NCBI GenBank assembly: GCA_039933015.1
Contig: JBDTOX010000087.1
Coordinates: forward strand, 32,451 to 96,450
DNA: 64,000 nt
Direction of reading: 5' to 3'
Source: JBDTOX01 sp039933015
GTDB taxonomy: Bacteria; Pseudomonadota; Gammaproteobacteria; Burkholderiales; Methylophilaceae
Made by a program: the position numbers and the translations under genes. This document shows positions 45,206-55,800 of the stretch, one piece after another; positions within the stretch are counted from its first letter, which is position 1; every line of letters begins with the position of its first letter. The notes under the pieces are model-generated. The model was not told the origin of the DNA. It worked only from the letters and a program-made list of their open reading frames with translations, and searched no databases.

Positions 45206-48200
45206 TCAGTCCAGACTATTCATCATCTGCTGTGCACGTTGGCGCTGCTTTGCACCGCCTTCTTTTAGCACCTCATCCAGCAATTCACGCGCACCCTCGT
45301 TGTCACCCATATCCATATAGGCAGTCACCAGATCCAGCTTGGTATCCACATTGACCGATTCGTCAGTTGCTGCGTTGAACTCTTCAGCATCTGCGCCGGC
45401 GGCTGCATTATCCGGAGTTGAATCAAAATCCAGGCTGATACCGGACAAATCGATCTCAGGAGCCTTATGAATTTCCGCCTTTGTGGCCGTCTGCGAAGCA
45501 GCTTGCGGATTGTCAAAATCCATATCGAAGTTGAAATCCAGTTCGCTAGGTTCTTCCGGCATGGCTTCGAAGACAATTTCCTCAACAGCCATCTCTGGCT
45601 CGACTATTGTTGTCTGGTCAAATTTTGGCAATTCAAGTGAGGCCGTTTCTTCTGGCACTTTGAGCTCAGCGGCAGAATTTACTGTAGCAGTCTCGTGTAG
45701 GTCTAAGCTAATTTCGGGTAATGATAACCCAAAGCCTGGCATGGCAGGAGGCGTGATGGCAGCCTCATTGTCTGTCAGCGGAGTTTTTGCAACGTCAAAT
45801 TCCGACATATCAAGCGCCGACATGGTTTTGCCAAAATCAGAAACATCAAACTGGGCCGTGTTATCTGCTTCTATTGGGCTATCTGCTTCTGCTGGCTGTT
45901 CCGGTAAATCCAGATCATTACTGCTCTGATTATTGTCATTACCCAATTTCACAGCAGACGTTTGCTCATTTCCATGCATGCTGATTTCAGGCAAAGTCTC
46001 GTCAGCTGGCGCACTAGCATGTGCTCCCAAATCGAAATCCAAAGTAGATGCTTGCTCTGATAGCTCAGGAGTTGCAAAGGCGGCTTTGCTATCAATGTCA
46101 GCGTCCAATGAGAAATTAAGACTGGACTCGCTCATCACTTCTGCATTAGCGAAATCATCTGCACTTAATTTTTGACTAGGCGTGGCTGCCGCGTGCGCTT
46201 GGCTTGTACTAATATCATAAAGTGGATTGTTTGGCTCCATCTTGCGGCCGATTTCCGCCACTTTAGTCCAAGTAGAATCACCCGAACCCAGTGTTGAATA
46301 TAATTCACCGGCTATGGCTTCAAATGCTGAAGTAGCATTCCGGCCAGCAAGTATTTCCAACAGCTTGAGGTGTAATTCATAACGTTTCGGATCTTTTGCG
46401 ATTGCATCCTTGAGAATTTCTTCTGCCTGCGCATCGCGGCCATAAGCCATATAGACTTCGGCTTCCGCAATTGGATCGACATCATGCGTATCGATCATGC
46501 CCACGTCGGCGTTTTGCGAGAAGTCAGTCAGGAATGAGGTATCGCCAGTATCTACCGTACCACCAGCGGTATTACCGAATACAGTATTGGCCTTGAGACC
46601 ACCTGAGGTGAGTATGCCTTTCTCAAAATTAGCCAGCCCGCGCTTACGTTTATTGCGCATGAATAGCCATGTACCGCCAAGCAATATCAGCAGAATACCG
46701 CCTGCTCCGCCAAGCAAAATAGGATCCTGCAACACTTGATCAACCAAATCGACCTCTACTACAGGGGCTGGTGGAGGTAGGATTATCTTTTTCTTGGGGA
46801 CTACCGGTGTATCAGCTGCCGGCCTTGCTTCCGTTGCAGATGTTTCAGATTTAGGGGCCGTTGCCTGAGCATCAGGTGCTGTAGGCGCTGGTGGTGGAGG
46901 TACAGCAACATCCAGCTGTTTGGCGGTTTCTTGAGCAACTTCTGGCTTAGGAGGAGACTCTACTTTTGGCGCTGGCGCAACAGCATTCTTTTGCATGTCG
47001 GCCATAGCCAGGTTTTTTACCGCCAGCAGTTTTTGCATGTCGGCAACCTGCTTTTCCAGCAGGGCAGCTCTCTCATTAGCCTCTTGTAAACTCTTCTCGC
47101 GCGCCGTTGCTTCTTCCTGCAGCGCATTCAGCTTGTCTTGCATGGCCTTGCCGTCGGCACCGCCATTTTTATTTGCAGCGCTATCGCTCTTGGAAAGTTT
47201 GACTACATCACGCGGACCGTTACTGACAGGTGCTGCCTTATCTTCGGCTGGAGCAGTAATCTTGCCGCCAGACGATTGGGTACTGGTGTTTTCACTGCCC
47301 ACTGAAGATTCAGCGACAAGGCCGGCGAGCTTATTGCGATAAGCATTCCAGTCCGCTGTCTGTACACGAATTTCCTGTGCAGAGTCTATACGGCTAATCG
47401 ATTGCAAGTCTTCCGAGCTAGGCGCACGAATAATCTGGCCAACCTTGAGCCGATTCATATTATTGCCGACAAAAGCATTTTTGTTGGCGCGATAGAGTCC
47501 TACCAACATTTGTTCCAGGCTAACGCCTTCCACCTGCATTTGGCTGGCAATCGCATTCAGCGTATCGCCGCGCGCAGTGACGTGTTCTTCAGTGCTGGGG
47601 GTAGAGGAAGAACCTGCCAACTGCGATGGACTTTCTTCTACAGGCGCTGGAGATAGAACAGTTTTTTTGCCGGAACTTCTGGCATTAGCACTTTTCGATT
47701 TTTTTGCAACTCCATTAACGGACTGGCCAGCGGGCGAGGCATCTCTTTCTGTCGACGTCATTCTGGCTGAAGCAGCTCCAGTCGAAGCGGGAATAATAAC
47801 AGCGTTGTTATTTGCAATCTGGTTGGAATAGCCGGGGGGATCAAGCAAAACGGTATATTCACGCAGCAGGCGGCCAGTAGACCAATCAACCTGAATTAAC
47901 ATATCCAGAAAAGGGTCGTTTACTGGCTGACGTGTACTAAGTTTTAGAATCGGAGAGCCACTGGCCTTTTTGCCAACTTCAATTATGATGGAACTGTGTG
48001 AGGCCAGACGCTCAATACCTTGAACTGCATAGGCATCTGCAGGCGCAATTGCGGCAGAAAGTGCGGAAAGTTCTTCAGGGCTGGTAGCTAATAATTCGAT
48101 CTCCGCGCTCAAGGGCTCACCCAGGCCAGAAATAACCGTCAGCCTGCCTAAACCAGCTGCATCAGCCGCGAATGGCATTAATGCAAAACATACTGCGAGC

Positions 48201-48229
48201 GAAATTCGTCTTAATTTGGACTTATGCAC
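45206..48229 (-). CDS. fimV: FimV-like polar hub/peptidoglycan-binding protein
   Basis: The 1007-residue protein has a signal peptide (about 1-24), an N-terminal FimV domain (about 25-145, with GLGEPLSAEIEL), a LysM domain (about 215-272, TARGDTLNAIASQM), a coiled coil (about 360-405), a Pro/Ala-rich linker, one membrane segment (about 500-520) and a long acidic cytoplasmic part. The last 50 residues (TKLDLVTAYMDMGDNEGARELLDEV) form the conserved TPR-like FimV C-terminal domain. FimV organises the cell pole and type IV pilus function. The size and layout match FimV of Pseudomonas-like proteins. Confidence 0.93.
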   Translation of the reverse strand: MHKSKLRRISLAVCFALMPFAADAAGLGRLTVISGLGEPLSAEIELLATSPEELSALSAAIAPADAYAVQGIERLASHSSIIIEVGKKASGSPILKLSTRQPVNDPFLDMLIQVDWSTGRLLREYTVLLDPPGYSNQIANNNAVIIPASTGAASARMTSTERDASPAGQSVNGVAKKSKSANARSSGKKTVLSPAPVEESPSQLAGSSSTPSTEEHVTARGDTLNAIASQMQVEGVSLEQMLVGLYRANKNAFVGNNMNRLKVGQIIRAPSSEDLQSISRIDSAQEIRVQTADWNAYRNKLAGLVAESSVGSENTSTQSSGGKITAPAEDKAAPVSNGPRDVVKLSKSDSAANKNGGADGKAMQDKLNALQEEATAREKSLQEANERAALLEKQVADMQKLLAVKNLAMADMQKNAVAPAPKVESPPKPEVAQETAKQLDVAVPPPPAPTAPDAQATAPKSETSATEARPAADTPVVPKKKIILPPPAPVVEVDLVDQVLQDPILLGGAGGILLILLGGTWLFMRNKRKRGLANFEKGILTSGGLKANTVFGNTAGGTVDTGDTSFLTDFSQNADVGMIDTHDVDPIAEAEVYMAYGRDAQAEEILKDAIAKDPKRYELHLKLLEILAGRNATSAFEAIAGELYSTLGSGDSTWTKVAEIGRKMEPNNPLYDISTSQAHAAATPSQKLSADDFANAEVMSESSLNFSLDADIDSKAAFATPELSEQASTLDFDLGAHASAPADETLPEISMHGNEQTSAVKLGNDNNQSSNDLDLPEQPAEADSPIEADNTAQFDVSDFGKTMSALDMSEFDVAKTPLTDNEAAITPPAMPGFGLSLPEISLDLHETATVNSAAELKVPEETASLELPKFDQTTIVEPEMAVEEIVFEAMPEEPSELDFNFDMDFDNPQAASQTATKAEIHKAPEIDLSGISLDFDSTPDNAAAGADAEEFNAATDESVNVDTKLDLVTAYMDMGDNEGARELLDEVLKEGGAKQRQRAQQMMNSLD

Positions 48230-48347
48230 TATCCCACCCTTATAGAACTTATAGTAGCTTTATCAAGCTAACATCAAATAGTTTGGAGTTGCAAGCTCAT
48301 ACCATACATTATGTTTTTCAGCTACCTGGCGCTACTTTTTACCAGCA

Positions 48348-49460
48348 TTATTTCTCAATTAAAACTCTTAACATACGGCGTAAGGGTTCTGCGGCGCCCC
48401 AAAGCAATTGATCGCCTACTGTAAATGCTGAGAGATATTCAGTACCCATGCTCAGTTTGCGCAACCGGCCAACAGGCGTTGCCAATGTGCCAGTAACTGC
48501 TGTCGGTGTTAGGGATTTCATGGTTATGTTGCGCTCATTAGGCACTACTTTTACCCAGTCGTTTGCCTCTGCGAGCATGGATTCAATCTCATCCAGCGGC
48601 AAGTCTTTTTTCAGTTTAATGGTAAGTGCCTGTGAATGACAGCGCATCGCACCAATCCGTACGCAAAGACCGTCAATTGGGACGGGCTTGCTTTCGCGCC
48701 CAAGTATCTTGTTGGTCTCAGCCTGGCCTTTCCACTCTTCCTTACTTTGGCCGTTGCCAAGATCCTTATCAATCCAGGGAATCAGACTGCCAGCCAATGG
48801 CACCCCAAAATGGGCCGTGGGAAAACTCTCATCGCGCAGAGTGCCCGCCACTTCGCGGTCGATGTCGAGAATCGCCGAAGCCGGGTCGGCTAGCAGTTCA
48901 TTAGCGACACGATGGGCTTCGCCCATCTGCTGCAGCAGTTCACGCATATTTTGTGCACCAGCGCCGGAAGCAGCCTGATAGGTCATCGAGGTCGCCCATT
49001 CGACGAGATTTTCGCGAAAAAGACCGTGCAATGCCATTAGCATCAAAGACACCGTACAGTTTCCGCCGATCCAGTTCTTGCCGCCTTTAACCAGTGCAGA
49101 CTGGATCACATCCAAATTAACTGGATCGAGGATGATAATGGCATCTTTATCCATCCGTAGCGTGGAAGCTGCATCAATCCAATGGCCGTTCCAGCCTTCG
49201 GCGCGCAGTTTTGGAAACATTTCGCTCGTATAGTCGCCGCCCTGACAGGAAACAATAACGTCCATCACTTTCAGATCAGCAACGTTCTTTGCATCTTGCA
49301 ATGGCGAAGTATCACGGCCTATATTGGGCCCCTTGCCGCCAGGCTGTGAAGTGGTAAAAAATACCGGCTCTACATGATCGAAATCATGTTCTTCACGCAT
49401 GCGCTGCATGAGCACCGAGCCCACCATTCCACGCCATCCGATAAAACCTACTCTCAACAT
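48348..49460 (-). CDS. asd: Aspartate-semialdehyde dehydrogenase
   Basis: The 370-residue protein has the NADP loop [10 protein letters not shown] near residue 8, the catalytic Cys135 in GGNCTVSL and the [18 protein letters not shown] segment near 265. It makes aspartate semialdehyde for lysine, threonine and methionine, and thus feeds MetZ. It lies 18 bases after leuB in the usual leuB-asd-fimV order. Nothing unusual is seen. Confidence 0.97.
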   Translation of the reverse strand: MLRVGFIGWRGMVGSVLMQRMREEHDFDHVEPVFFTTSQPGGKGPNIGRDTSPLQDAKNVADLKVMDVIVSCQGGDYTSEMFPKLRAEGWNGHWIDAASTLRMDKDAIIILDPVNLDVIQSALVKGGKNWIGGNCTVSLMLMALHGLFRENLVEWATSMTYQAASGAGAQNMRELLQQMGEAHRVANELLADPASAILDIDREVAGTLRDESFPTAHFGVPLAGSLIPWIDKDLGNGQSKEEWKGQAETNKILGRESKPVPIDGLCVRIGAMRCHSQALTIKLKKDLPLDEIESMLAEANDWVKVVPNERNITMKSLTPTAVTGTLATPVGRLRKLSMGTEYLSAFTVGDQLLWGAAEPLRRMLRVLIEK

Positions 49461-49478
49461 GATCTTTTCCTGATTTTC

Positions 49479-50543
49479 TTATAAGGCTGCAACTACAGCA
49501 TCACCCATTTCACTACACTTAATTTGCTTTGTACCTTCAGTCCAGATGTCAGCAGTGCGGTAACCTTGCGCCAATGATTTCTTCACTGCGTTTTCAATGG
49601 CTACGGCATTGGTTTCATCGTTGAAAGTGTAGCGCATCATCATGGCAGCAGAGAGAATGGTTGCCAACGGATTGGCAATATCTTTCCCGGCAATATCCGG
49701 CGCCGAGCCATGGCTGGGCTCGTACATGCCCTTGTTATTGGCATCCAGCGAGGCTGATGGCAGCATACCGATAGAGCCCGTCAACATGGAAGCTTCATCA
49801 GACAAAATGTCCCCAAAAATATTGCCGGTGACCATCACATCAAACTGCTTGGGCGCACGTATCAGCTGCATTGCGGCATTATCCACGTACATATGAGACA
49901 ACTCGACTTGCGGATACTCCCGGGATAGCTCAATCATCACCTGTCGCCACAATTCGGTGGTTTCCAGCACATTAGCCTTGTCCACTGAGCAAACTTTTTT
50001 ATTGCGCTTCATGGCAATGCCAAACGCGACATGGCCAATACGGCGAATTTCTGATTCAGAATAGCGCATGGTATTGATGCCTTCGCGCTCGCCATTTTCC
50101 AGTGTGCTAATGCCACGCGGCTGCCCAAAGTAGATGTCGCCTGTCAGTTCACGCACAATCATGATATCCAGGCCAGCCACCACTTCGGGCTTAAGCGTGG
50201 AGGCAGATGCCAATTCAGGATAAAGTAATGCCGGGCGCAGGTTGGCAAACAAATTCAACTCCTTGCGGATGCGCAAGAGCCCGCGTTCCGGACGCTTTTC
50301 GCGCGGCAAGGTGTCATATTTCCAATCGCCTACAGCGCCCAGCAGCACGGCATCAGCCTGCTTGGCCAGCTTCAGGGTGGCTTCGGGCAAAGGGTCGCCT
50401 GCCGCTTCATAGCCTGCACCGCCGATTAGCGCTTCTTCCATTTCCAGTTTCAAGCCATTTTTGGCCAGTGCATTCAATACCTTCACTGCTTGTGCGGTGA
50501 TTTCCGGGCCAATGCCGTCACCCGGCAATACTGCGATCTTCAT
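49479..50543 (-). CDS. leuB: 3-isopropylmalate dehydrogenase
   Basis: The 354-residue protein has the start [14 protein letters not shown], the substrate loop [16 protein letters not shown] near 92 and the [14 protein letters not shown] motif near 285, with NAD recognition residues. It oxidises 3-isopropylmalate to the 2-keto acid of leucine synthesis. It follows leuD by 39 bases. It is of normal length. Confidence 0.97.
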   Translation of the reverse strand: MKIAVLPGDGIGPEITAQAVKVLNALAKNGLKLEMEEALIGGAGYEAAGDPLPEATLKLAKQADAVLLGAVGDWKYDTLPREKRPERGLLRIRKELNLFANLRPALLYPELASASTLKPEVVAGLDIMIVRELTGDIYFGQPRGISTLENGEREGINTMRYSESEIRRIGHVAFGIAMKRNKKVCSVDKANVLETTELWRQVMIELSREYPQVELSHMYVDNAAMQLIRAPKQFDVMVTGNIFGDILSDEASMLTGSIGMLPSASLDANNKGMYEPSHGSAPDIAGKDIANPLATILSAAMMMRYTFNDETNAVAIENAVKKSLAQGYRTADIWTEGTKQIKCSEMGDAVVAAL

Positions 50544-50582
50544 GAATCTGAACTTTCTATGTCTTAAATTAAATGGTTTAAC

Positions 50583-51221
50583 TTAATTGAATAACCAGGG
50601 CTGCGCAGCACGATGCCTGGTTTCAAAGGTTTTAATCTTCTCCACCTGCTGCAAGGTGAGGCCAATATCATCCAGGCCATTCAACAGGCAATGCTTGCGA
50701 AAAGCATCCACCTCAAAGCCAAATGACTTACCGTCTGGCATGTTGACCGCTTGCGCTTGCAGATCAATAAGTAACTTGTACCCTGGTTTTGTTTTAACAG
50801 CGTTGAATAACTCATCCACCACACCGGCTGCAAGCACAATAGGCAAAATGCCGTTCTTAAAGCAATTATTGAAGAAGATATCCGCGAAACTGGGCGCAAT
50901 AATAGCGCGGAAGCCAAAATCCAGCAGCGCCCAGGGCGCATGCTCACGGCTTGAGCCGCAGCCAAAATTTTCGCGGGCGAGCAGGACGGAGGCACCAGCG
51001 TAACGCACCTGATTCAGTACAAAATCCGGATTCAGCTTGCGCTTGCTGTGGTCCATGCCAGGTTCGCCATGGTCGAGGTAACGCCATTCATCAAAAGCAT
51101 TCGGGCCGAAGCCGCTACGTTTGATAGATTTGAGAAACTGCTTGGGAATAATGGCGTCCGTATCGACATTGGCACGATCCAGCGGCGCCACCAACCCGTC
51201 TAATGTGATAAATGGTTGCAT
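50583..51221 (-). CDS. leuD: 3-isopropylmalate dehydratase small subunit
   Basis: The 212-residue product has the [17 protein letters not shown] start and the [13 protein letters not shown] substrate-binding motif. It forms the isomerase with LeuC. The start codon shares one base with the stop of the small lipoprotein gene upstream (TGATG), so translation is coupled. Confidence 0.97.
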   Translation of the reverse strand: MQPFITLDGLVAPLDRANVDTDAIIPKQFLKSIKRSGFGPNAFDEWRYLDHGEPGMDHSKRKLNPDFVLNQVRYAGASVLLARENFGCGSSREHAPWALLDFGFRAIIAPSFADIFFNNCFKNGILPIVLAAGVVDELFNAVKTKPGYKLLIDLQAQAVNMPDGKSFGFEVDAFRKHCLLNGLDDIGLTLQQVEKIKTFETRHRAAQPWLFN

Positions 51222-51349
51222 CAGTTATTCGGTGACCTCTGGATTTTCTCGCCGGCTTTTTCCATATCCTTACCCAAGCCATGCCAAGTGTTACACCCTG
51301 TTAAGATCAATGCACAACCAAGTGCTGCCAATGCAAATAACCTATTCAT
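51221..51349 (-). CDS. Entericidin A/B-like small lipoprotein between leuC and leuD
   Basis: The 42-residue product (ATG at 51349, ribosome site AGAGGAAATAA) starts [16 protein letters not shown] and has the lipobox LTGC with Cys19. The mature part is short, with [14 protein letters not shown], which is the entericidin pattern. Entericidin A/B proteins are small lipid-anchored peptides, some linked to a toxin/antidote pair in E. coli. Presence between leuC and leuD is known in other betaproteobacteria. It may simply be co-transcribed; a second entericidin is not seen. Confidence 0.85.
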   Translation of the reverse strand: MNRLFALAALGCALILTGCNTWHGLGKDMEKAGEKIQRSPNN

Positions 51350-51379
51350 TTATTTCCTCTATCGATTGTTTATGAAACA

Positions 51380-52783
51380 TCAAACAAACTGCCTGACATC
51401 AACAAAATGTCCGGCTACAGCAGCCGCTGCGGCCATTTCAGGACTTACCAAATGGGTACGGCCACCCTGCCCCTGACGACCTTCGAAGTTACGGTTGGAG
51501 GTCGAGGCGCAACGCTCGCCCGGTTCCAGACGGTCAGCATTCATCGCCAGGCACATTGAGCAACCTGGCTCGCGCCATTCAAATCCGGCAGCGATAAAAA
51601 TTTTATCCAAACCTTCCTGTTCGGCTTGTGCTTTCACCAGGCCGGAACCCGGCACTACCATCGCCAGTTTAACGTTAGCCGCCACATGCTTACCCTTGGC
51701 AACTGCGGCAGCTGCACGTAAATCCTCGATGCGGGAATTGGTACAGGAACCGATAAATACCTTGTCTATCGCTATTTTTGAAATAGGCGTATTGGCCTCC
51801 AGCCCCATGTACTGTAAAGCCCGCTCGATGCCGCCGCGCTTGGTGGCATCCATTTCTTTTGCCGGGTCTGGCACCTGGCCATCGATGCTGGTTACCATTT
51901 CAGGCGATGTGCCCCAGGTAACTTGCGGCTGTATGGCAGCTGCATCAAGTTCTACCGTAGCATCGAATTTTGCGCCGACATCACTGTTTAAAGTACGCCA
52001 GTATGAGACTGCAGCATCCCATTGATCCGCGTTCGGCGAATACGGTCGACCCTTGACATAGTTAATCGTCGTGTCATCCACTGCCACCATACCCGCACGC
52101 GCACCTGCCTCAATCGCCATATTGCACAGCGTCATGCGGCCTTCCATGCTGAGGTCACGAATGGCTGAACCCACAAACTCAATCGCATAACCGTTACCGC
52201 CCGCGGTGCCGATCTTGCCGATCACGGCCAACGCAATATCCTTGGCTGTTACGCCATGTCCGAGCTTGCCTTCGACCCTGACCAGCATGGCCTTGGATTT
52301 CTTCGTCACCAGGCACTGCGTGGCGAGTACATGCTCGACTTCAGAAGTACCAATGCCATGCGCCAGAGCGCCAAAAGCACCATGCGTGCTGGTGTGTGAA
52401 TCGCCGCAGACCACCGTCATGCCGGGCAAAGTTGCCCCTTGCTCTGGACCGATGACATGCACAATACCCTGACGCGTATCATTCATTTTGAATTCAGTCA
52501 CGCCAAATTCGGCACAGTTATTGTCCAGCGTTTCCACTTGCAAGCGTGAGATAGGATCCGCAATGCCCTGGCTGCGGTCCGTCGTAGGCACGTTGTGATC
52601 TGGCACGGCCAATATGGAATCAACGCGCCAGACCTTGCGCGCAGACAGTTTCAAGCCTTCAAAGGCCTGCGGGCTGGTCACTTCATGCACCAGATGACGG
52701 TCGATGTAAATCAGCGCGCTGCCGTTTTCCTCATGCACTACATGACTATCAAATAATTTGTCGTAAAGTGTTTTTGCGTTCAT
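51380..52783 (-). CDS. leuC: 3-isopropylmalate dehydratase large subunit
   Basis: The 467-residue product belongs to the aconitase family with the cluster ligands in GSCTNSR near residue 345 and CSMCLAMN near 407. It interconverts isopropylmalates with LeuD. It lies 30 bases before the small lipoprotein gene and 12 bases after yajQ. It is of normal length. Confidence 0.97.
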   Translation of the reverse strand: MNAKTLYDKLFDSHVVHEENGSALIYIDRHLVHEVTSPQAFEGLKLSARKVWRVDSILAVPDHNVPTTDRSQGIADPISRLQVETLDNNCAEFGVTEFKMNDTRQGIVHVIGPEQGATLPGMTVVCGDSHTSTHGAFGALAHGIGTSEVEHVLATQCLVTKKSKAMLVRVEGKLGHGVTAKDIALAVIGKIGTAGGNGYAIEFVGSAIRDLSMEGRMTLCNMAIEAGARAGMVAVDDTTINYVKGRPYSPNADQWDAAVSYWRTLNSDVGAKFDATVELDAAAIQPQVTWGTSPEMVTSIDGQVPDPAKEMDATKRGGIERALQYMGLEANTPISKIAIDKVFIGSCTNSRIEDLRAAAAVAKGKHVAANVKLAMVVPGSGLVKAQAEQEGLDKIFIAAGFEWREPGCSMCLAMNADRLEPGERCASTSNRNFEGRQGQGGRTHLVSPEMAAAAAVAGHFVDVRQFV

Positions 52784-52795
52784 TTAAGGCTATTT

Positions 52796-53290
52796 TTAAT
52801 CTCTAAAATTACCAAATTGCAACGGGAAATCCGTTACTGATTTTTTTACAAAGGCGATGGCGTCTTGCAGCACATCACGTTTGGCGCCATTCACACGTAC
52901 TGTATCACCCTGAATGCTGGCTTGTACTTTGAGCCCTGAATCCTTGATAAGTTTGACAATACGTTTGGCTAAATCGCTATCAATGCCCGCACGAATTTTC
53001 AATTCCTGCTTGACCTTGTTGCCCGAGACTTTTTGTACGTCCTGATGATCCAGGCGCTTGCTGCTGTCCGGCTCTTTTTTCTCCATGCCGGGCAGCAGGA
53101 GATCCTTGATCTGGTCGAGCTGAAAATCCGAATCGCCGTACAACGTAATCAGGTTATCTTTCTCGTTCAGGTCTACCTTGGCGCTAGTACCTTTGAAATC
53201 GTAGCGATTAGCAATACTGCGGCCTGTAATATCAATCGCGTTTTTCAGGGCGACCATATCGACTTCAGAAGTAATATCAAACGATGGCAT
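52796..53290 (-). CDS. yajQ: YajQ family nucleotide-binding protein (DUF520)
   Basis: The 164-residue product starts MPSFDITSEVD and has the RYDFKGTSAKVDL segment near residue 27 and the IQGDTVRVNGAKRDVLQ end, all typical of YajQ. The family binds nucleotides, and a Xanthomonas homologue binds c-di-GMP. A membrane diguanylate cyclase is encoded at 27 kb, so a link is possible but not shown. It is flanked by leuC and ppnP. Confidence 0.95.
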   Translation of the reverse strand: MPSFDITSEVDMVALKNAIDITGRSIANRYDFKGTSAKVDLNEKDNLITLYGDSDFQLDQIKDLLLPGMEKKEPDSSKRLDHQDVQKVSGNKVKQELKIRAGIDSDLAKRIVKLIKDSGLKVQASIQGDTVRVNGAKRDVLQDAIAFVKKSVTDFPLQFGNFRD

Positions 53291-53306
53291 GATGCGTCCT
53301 CAGCGA

Positions 53307-53618
53307 CTACTCAAAGTGACAAACGTAGTCCAACATTTCAATGATCTCAATATCAAAACTTGAATTACCGGGCACGGCAAACTTGTCGCCTGCCTTATAA
53401 GCACTCCAGTTGTCTTCGTCCTTAAGGCGTACCTTGCATTCCCCCAGATTGATTTCCATCAGTTCTGGTGAAGCGGTATTAAAAGTCAGCGTACCTGGGA
53501 AGATAACGCCTATGCTTTTACGTGTACCGTTGGGCATCAGCAATGTATGGCTTACACACTTGCCATCGAAATACACGTTGGCTTTCTTTTTCACACTTAC
53601 ATTATCAAACTGGGCCAT
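53307..53618 (-). CDS. ppnP: Pyrimidine/purine nucleoside phosphorylase
   Basis: The 103-residue protein is of the PpnP cupin-like family (formerly DUF1255). Marks are [32 protein letters not shown] and [11 protein letters not shown]. It phosphorolyses many nucleosides (family knowledge). It is 13 bases after argG and 17 before yajQ, on the same strand. Confidence 0.93.
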   Translation of the reverse strand: MAQFDNVSVKKKANVYFDGKCVSHTLLMPNGTRKSIGVIFPGTLTFNTASPELMEINLGECKVRLKDEDNWSAYKAGDKFAVPGNSSFDIEIIEMLDYVCHFE

Positions 53619-53630
53619 ACTTAATTCTCC

Positions 53631-54854
53631 TTAAATTTTTTTGTTTTTCAGATTCGCTGCAATACGCATGCGTAGTGCATTGAGCTTGATGAATCCGCCT
53701 GCATCCTTCTGGTCATACGCGCCTTTGTCATCTTCAAAAGTCGCTATGGTTGGGTCAAATAGCGAATCCGTCTTGCTGTCGCGGCACGTAACAATAACGT
53801 TGCCTTTATACAGTTTCAAACGTACCCAGCCATTTACAGTAGCCTGTGTGTGGTCGATCAAGGTTTGCAGGGCCATACGTTCAGGACTCCACCAGTAACC
53901 GTTGTAGATCATGCTGGCATAACGCGGCATGAGGTCATCCTTCAAGTGCGCGACTTCACGGTCCAGCGTGATGGATTCGATAGCCCGGTGCGCCTTGAGC
54001 ATGATGGTACCGCCCGGCGTTTCATAACAGCCACGTGACTTCATGCCAACGTAGCGATTCTCCACCAGATCCAGACGGCCAATGCCGTGCTTGCCGCCAA
54101 TTGCATTCAGATGCGCCAGAATCTCGTGCGGCTTCATGATTTGGCCATTCAAAGCAACTGGGTCACCATTTTTGTATTCGATGTCCAGATACTCCGCTGC
54201 ATCTGGGGCTTTTTCCGGTGAAACTGTCCAGCGCCACATGTCTTCTTCAGCCTCGGCCGCCGGGTTTTCCAGATGACGGCCTTCGTAGGAGATATGCAGC
54301 AAGTTGGCGTCCATGGAATAGGGAGAACCGCCCTGCTTGTGCTTCATTTCTACGGGGATGCCGTGCTGTTCGGCATAGGCCAACAGTTTTTCACGGCTCA
54401 GCAAATTCCACTCGCGCCACGGCGCGATGATCTTGATATTGGAATTGAGGGCGTAAGCACCCAACTCAAAGCGTACCTGGTCGTTGCCTTTACCGGTGGC
54501 TCCGTGCGAAACCGCATCAGCCTTGGTTGCAGTGGCAATCTCGATCAGACGCTTGGCAATCAGTGGCCGCGCAATCGAGGTACCCAGCAAATACTCGCCT
54601 TCGTACACCGTATTGGCACGGAACATCGGGAAGACAAAGTCACGCACGAATTCTTCGCGCAAATCGTCAATGTAGATTTCTTTAACGCCAAATTTCTTGG
54701 CTTTCTCCCGCGCAGGCTCCAACTCTTCACCTTGACCAATGTCAGCGGTAAAGGTTACGACCTCACACTTGTATACGTCCTGCAGCCACTTAAGAATGAC
54801 CGAGGTATCCAGGCCGCCTGAATAAGCTAAAACAACTTTCTTGATATCACTCAT
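53631..54854 (-). CDS. argG: Argininosuccinate synthase
   Basis: The 407-residue product has the ATP loop [10 protein letters not shown] near residue 10 and the [14 protein letters not shown] motif near 115, both defining argG. It links citrulline and aspartate. The stop codon of argF directly precedes its start (no gap), so argF-argG are translationally coupled. It is of standard length for the long (about 400) class. Confidence 0.97.
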   Translation of the reverse strand: MSDIKKVVLAYSGGLDTSVILKWLQDVYKCEVVTFTADIGQGEELEPAREKAKKFGVKEIYIDDLREEFVRDFVFPMFRANTVYEGEYLLGTSIARPLIAKRLIEIATATKADAVSHGATGKGNDQVRFELGAYALNSNIKIIAPWREWNLLSREKLLAYAEQHGIPVEMKHKQGGSPYSMDANLLHISYEGRHLENPAAEAEEDMWRWTVSPEKAPDAAEYLDIEYKNGDPVALNGQIMKPHEILAHLNAIGGKHGIGRLDLVENRYVGMKSRGCYETPGGTIMLKAHRAIESITLDREVAHLKDDLMPRYASMIYNGYWWSPERMALQTLIDHTQATVNGWVRLKLYKGNVIVTCRDSKTDSLFDPTIATFEDDKGAYDQKDAGGFIKLNALRMRIAANLKNKKI

Positions 54855-55772
54855 TTACTTAACTTTTCCTAACATCAGATATTCCATTAACGCTTTTTGT
54901 ACGTGCAGTCTGTTTTCCGCCTCGTCCCACACTACACTTTGCGGGCCGTCAATCACTTCCGCAGCCACTTCTTCGCCGCGATGAGCCGGTAGACAGTGCA
55001 TGAATACAGCATCTTTTGCCGCAATTTTCATCATGTCGGCATCTACCTGCCAGTCATGGAAGTCACGGCGGCGCTCTTCATTTTCGGCTTCAAAACCCAT
55101 GGACGTCCATACGTCAGTAGTGACCAGATCGGCACCGCGAGCAGCTTCCATGGGATCAGCAAATTCTTCATAGTGATCCGTGCCATACAATCCGGCACGC
55201 TCCGGCTCCACTTCATAGCCCGGCGGCGTAGAAACATGCACATTAAAATCGAACACTTCAGCCGCTTGCAGCCAGGTGTTGCAGACATTGTTCGAATCGC
55301 CGATCCAGGCGACGGTCTTGCCCTGTATTGGGCCGCGGTACTCAATGTAAGTATAAATATCCGCCAGAATCTGGCAAGGGTGATACTCATTGGTCAAACC
55401 GTTGATCACCGGCACGCGCGAATTGGCGGCGAAACGCTCGATAATGTCCTGCTCGAAAGTACGTATCATCACGATATCGCTCATACGCGAAATCACTTGC
55501 GCTGCATCTTCCACCGGCTCCCCGCGACCTAGCTGAGAATCACGCGTATTGAGGTAGATGGCCGAGCCACCCAGTTGCTGCATACCAGCCTCGAACGACA
55601 GACGCGTACGTGTGCTAGCCTTTTCGAAAATCATGACCAGCGTGCGATCAGTCAGCGGCCAGTATTGCTGATAGGCCTTGAACTGCTGCTTGATCCAGCG
55701 CGTGCGCTCAAAAATATGATCGAATTCTTCGTGCGTAAAATCGTTAAATTGCAGAAAATGTTTGATTGCCAT
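54855..55772 (-). CDS. argF: Ornithine carbamoyltransferase
   Basis: The 305-residue product has the carbamoyl-phosphate loop SxRTRxS-type segment EKASTRTRLSFE near residue 50 and MHCLPAHRGEE near 263. It makes citrulline. It lies 28 bases after argD and abuts argG, giving an argD-argF-argG arginine operon with a single direction. Confidence 0.97.
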   Translation of the reverse strand: MAIKHFLQFNDFTHEEFDHIFERTRWIKQQFKAYQQYWPLTDRTLVMIFEKASTRTRLSFEAGMQQLGGSAIYLNTRDSQLGRGEPVEDAAQVISRMSDIVMIRTFEQDIIERFAANSRVPVINGLTNEYHPCQILADIYTYIEYRGPIQGKTVAWIGDSNNVCNTWLQAAEVFDFNVHVSTPPGYEVEPERAGLYGTDHYEEFADPMEAARGADLVTTDVWTSMGFEAENEERRRDFHDWQVDADMMKIAAKDAVFMHCLPAHRGEEVAAEVIDGPQSVVWDEAENRLHVQKALMEYLMLGKVK

Positions 55773-55800
55773 GGTTTACTTAATAAGCTTGCTTATGAGC

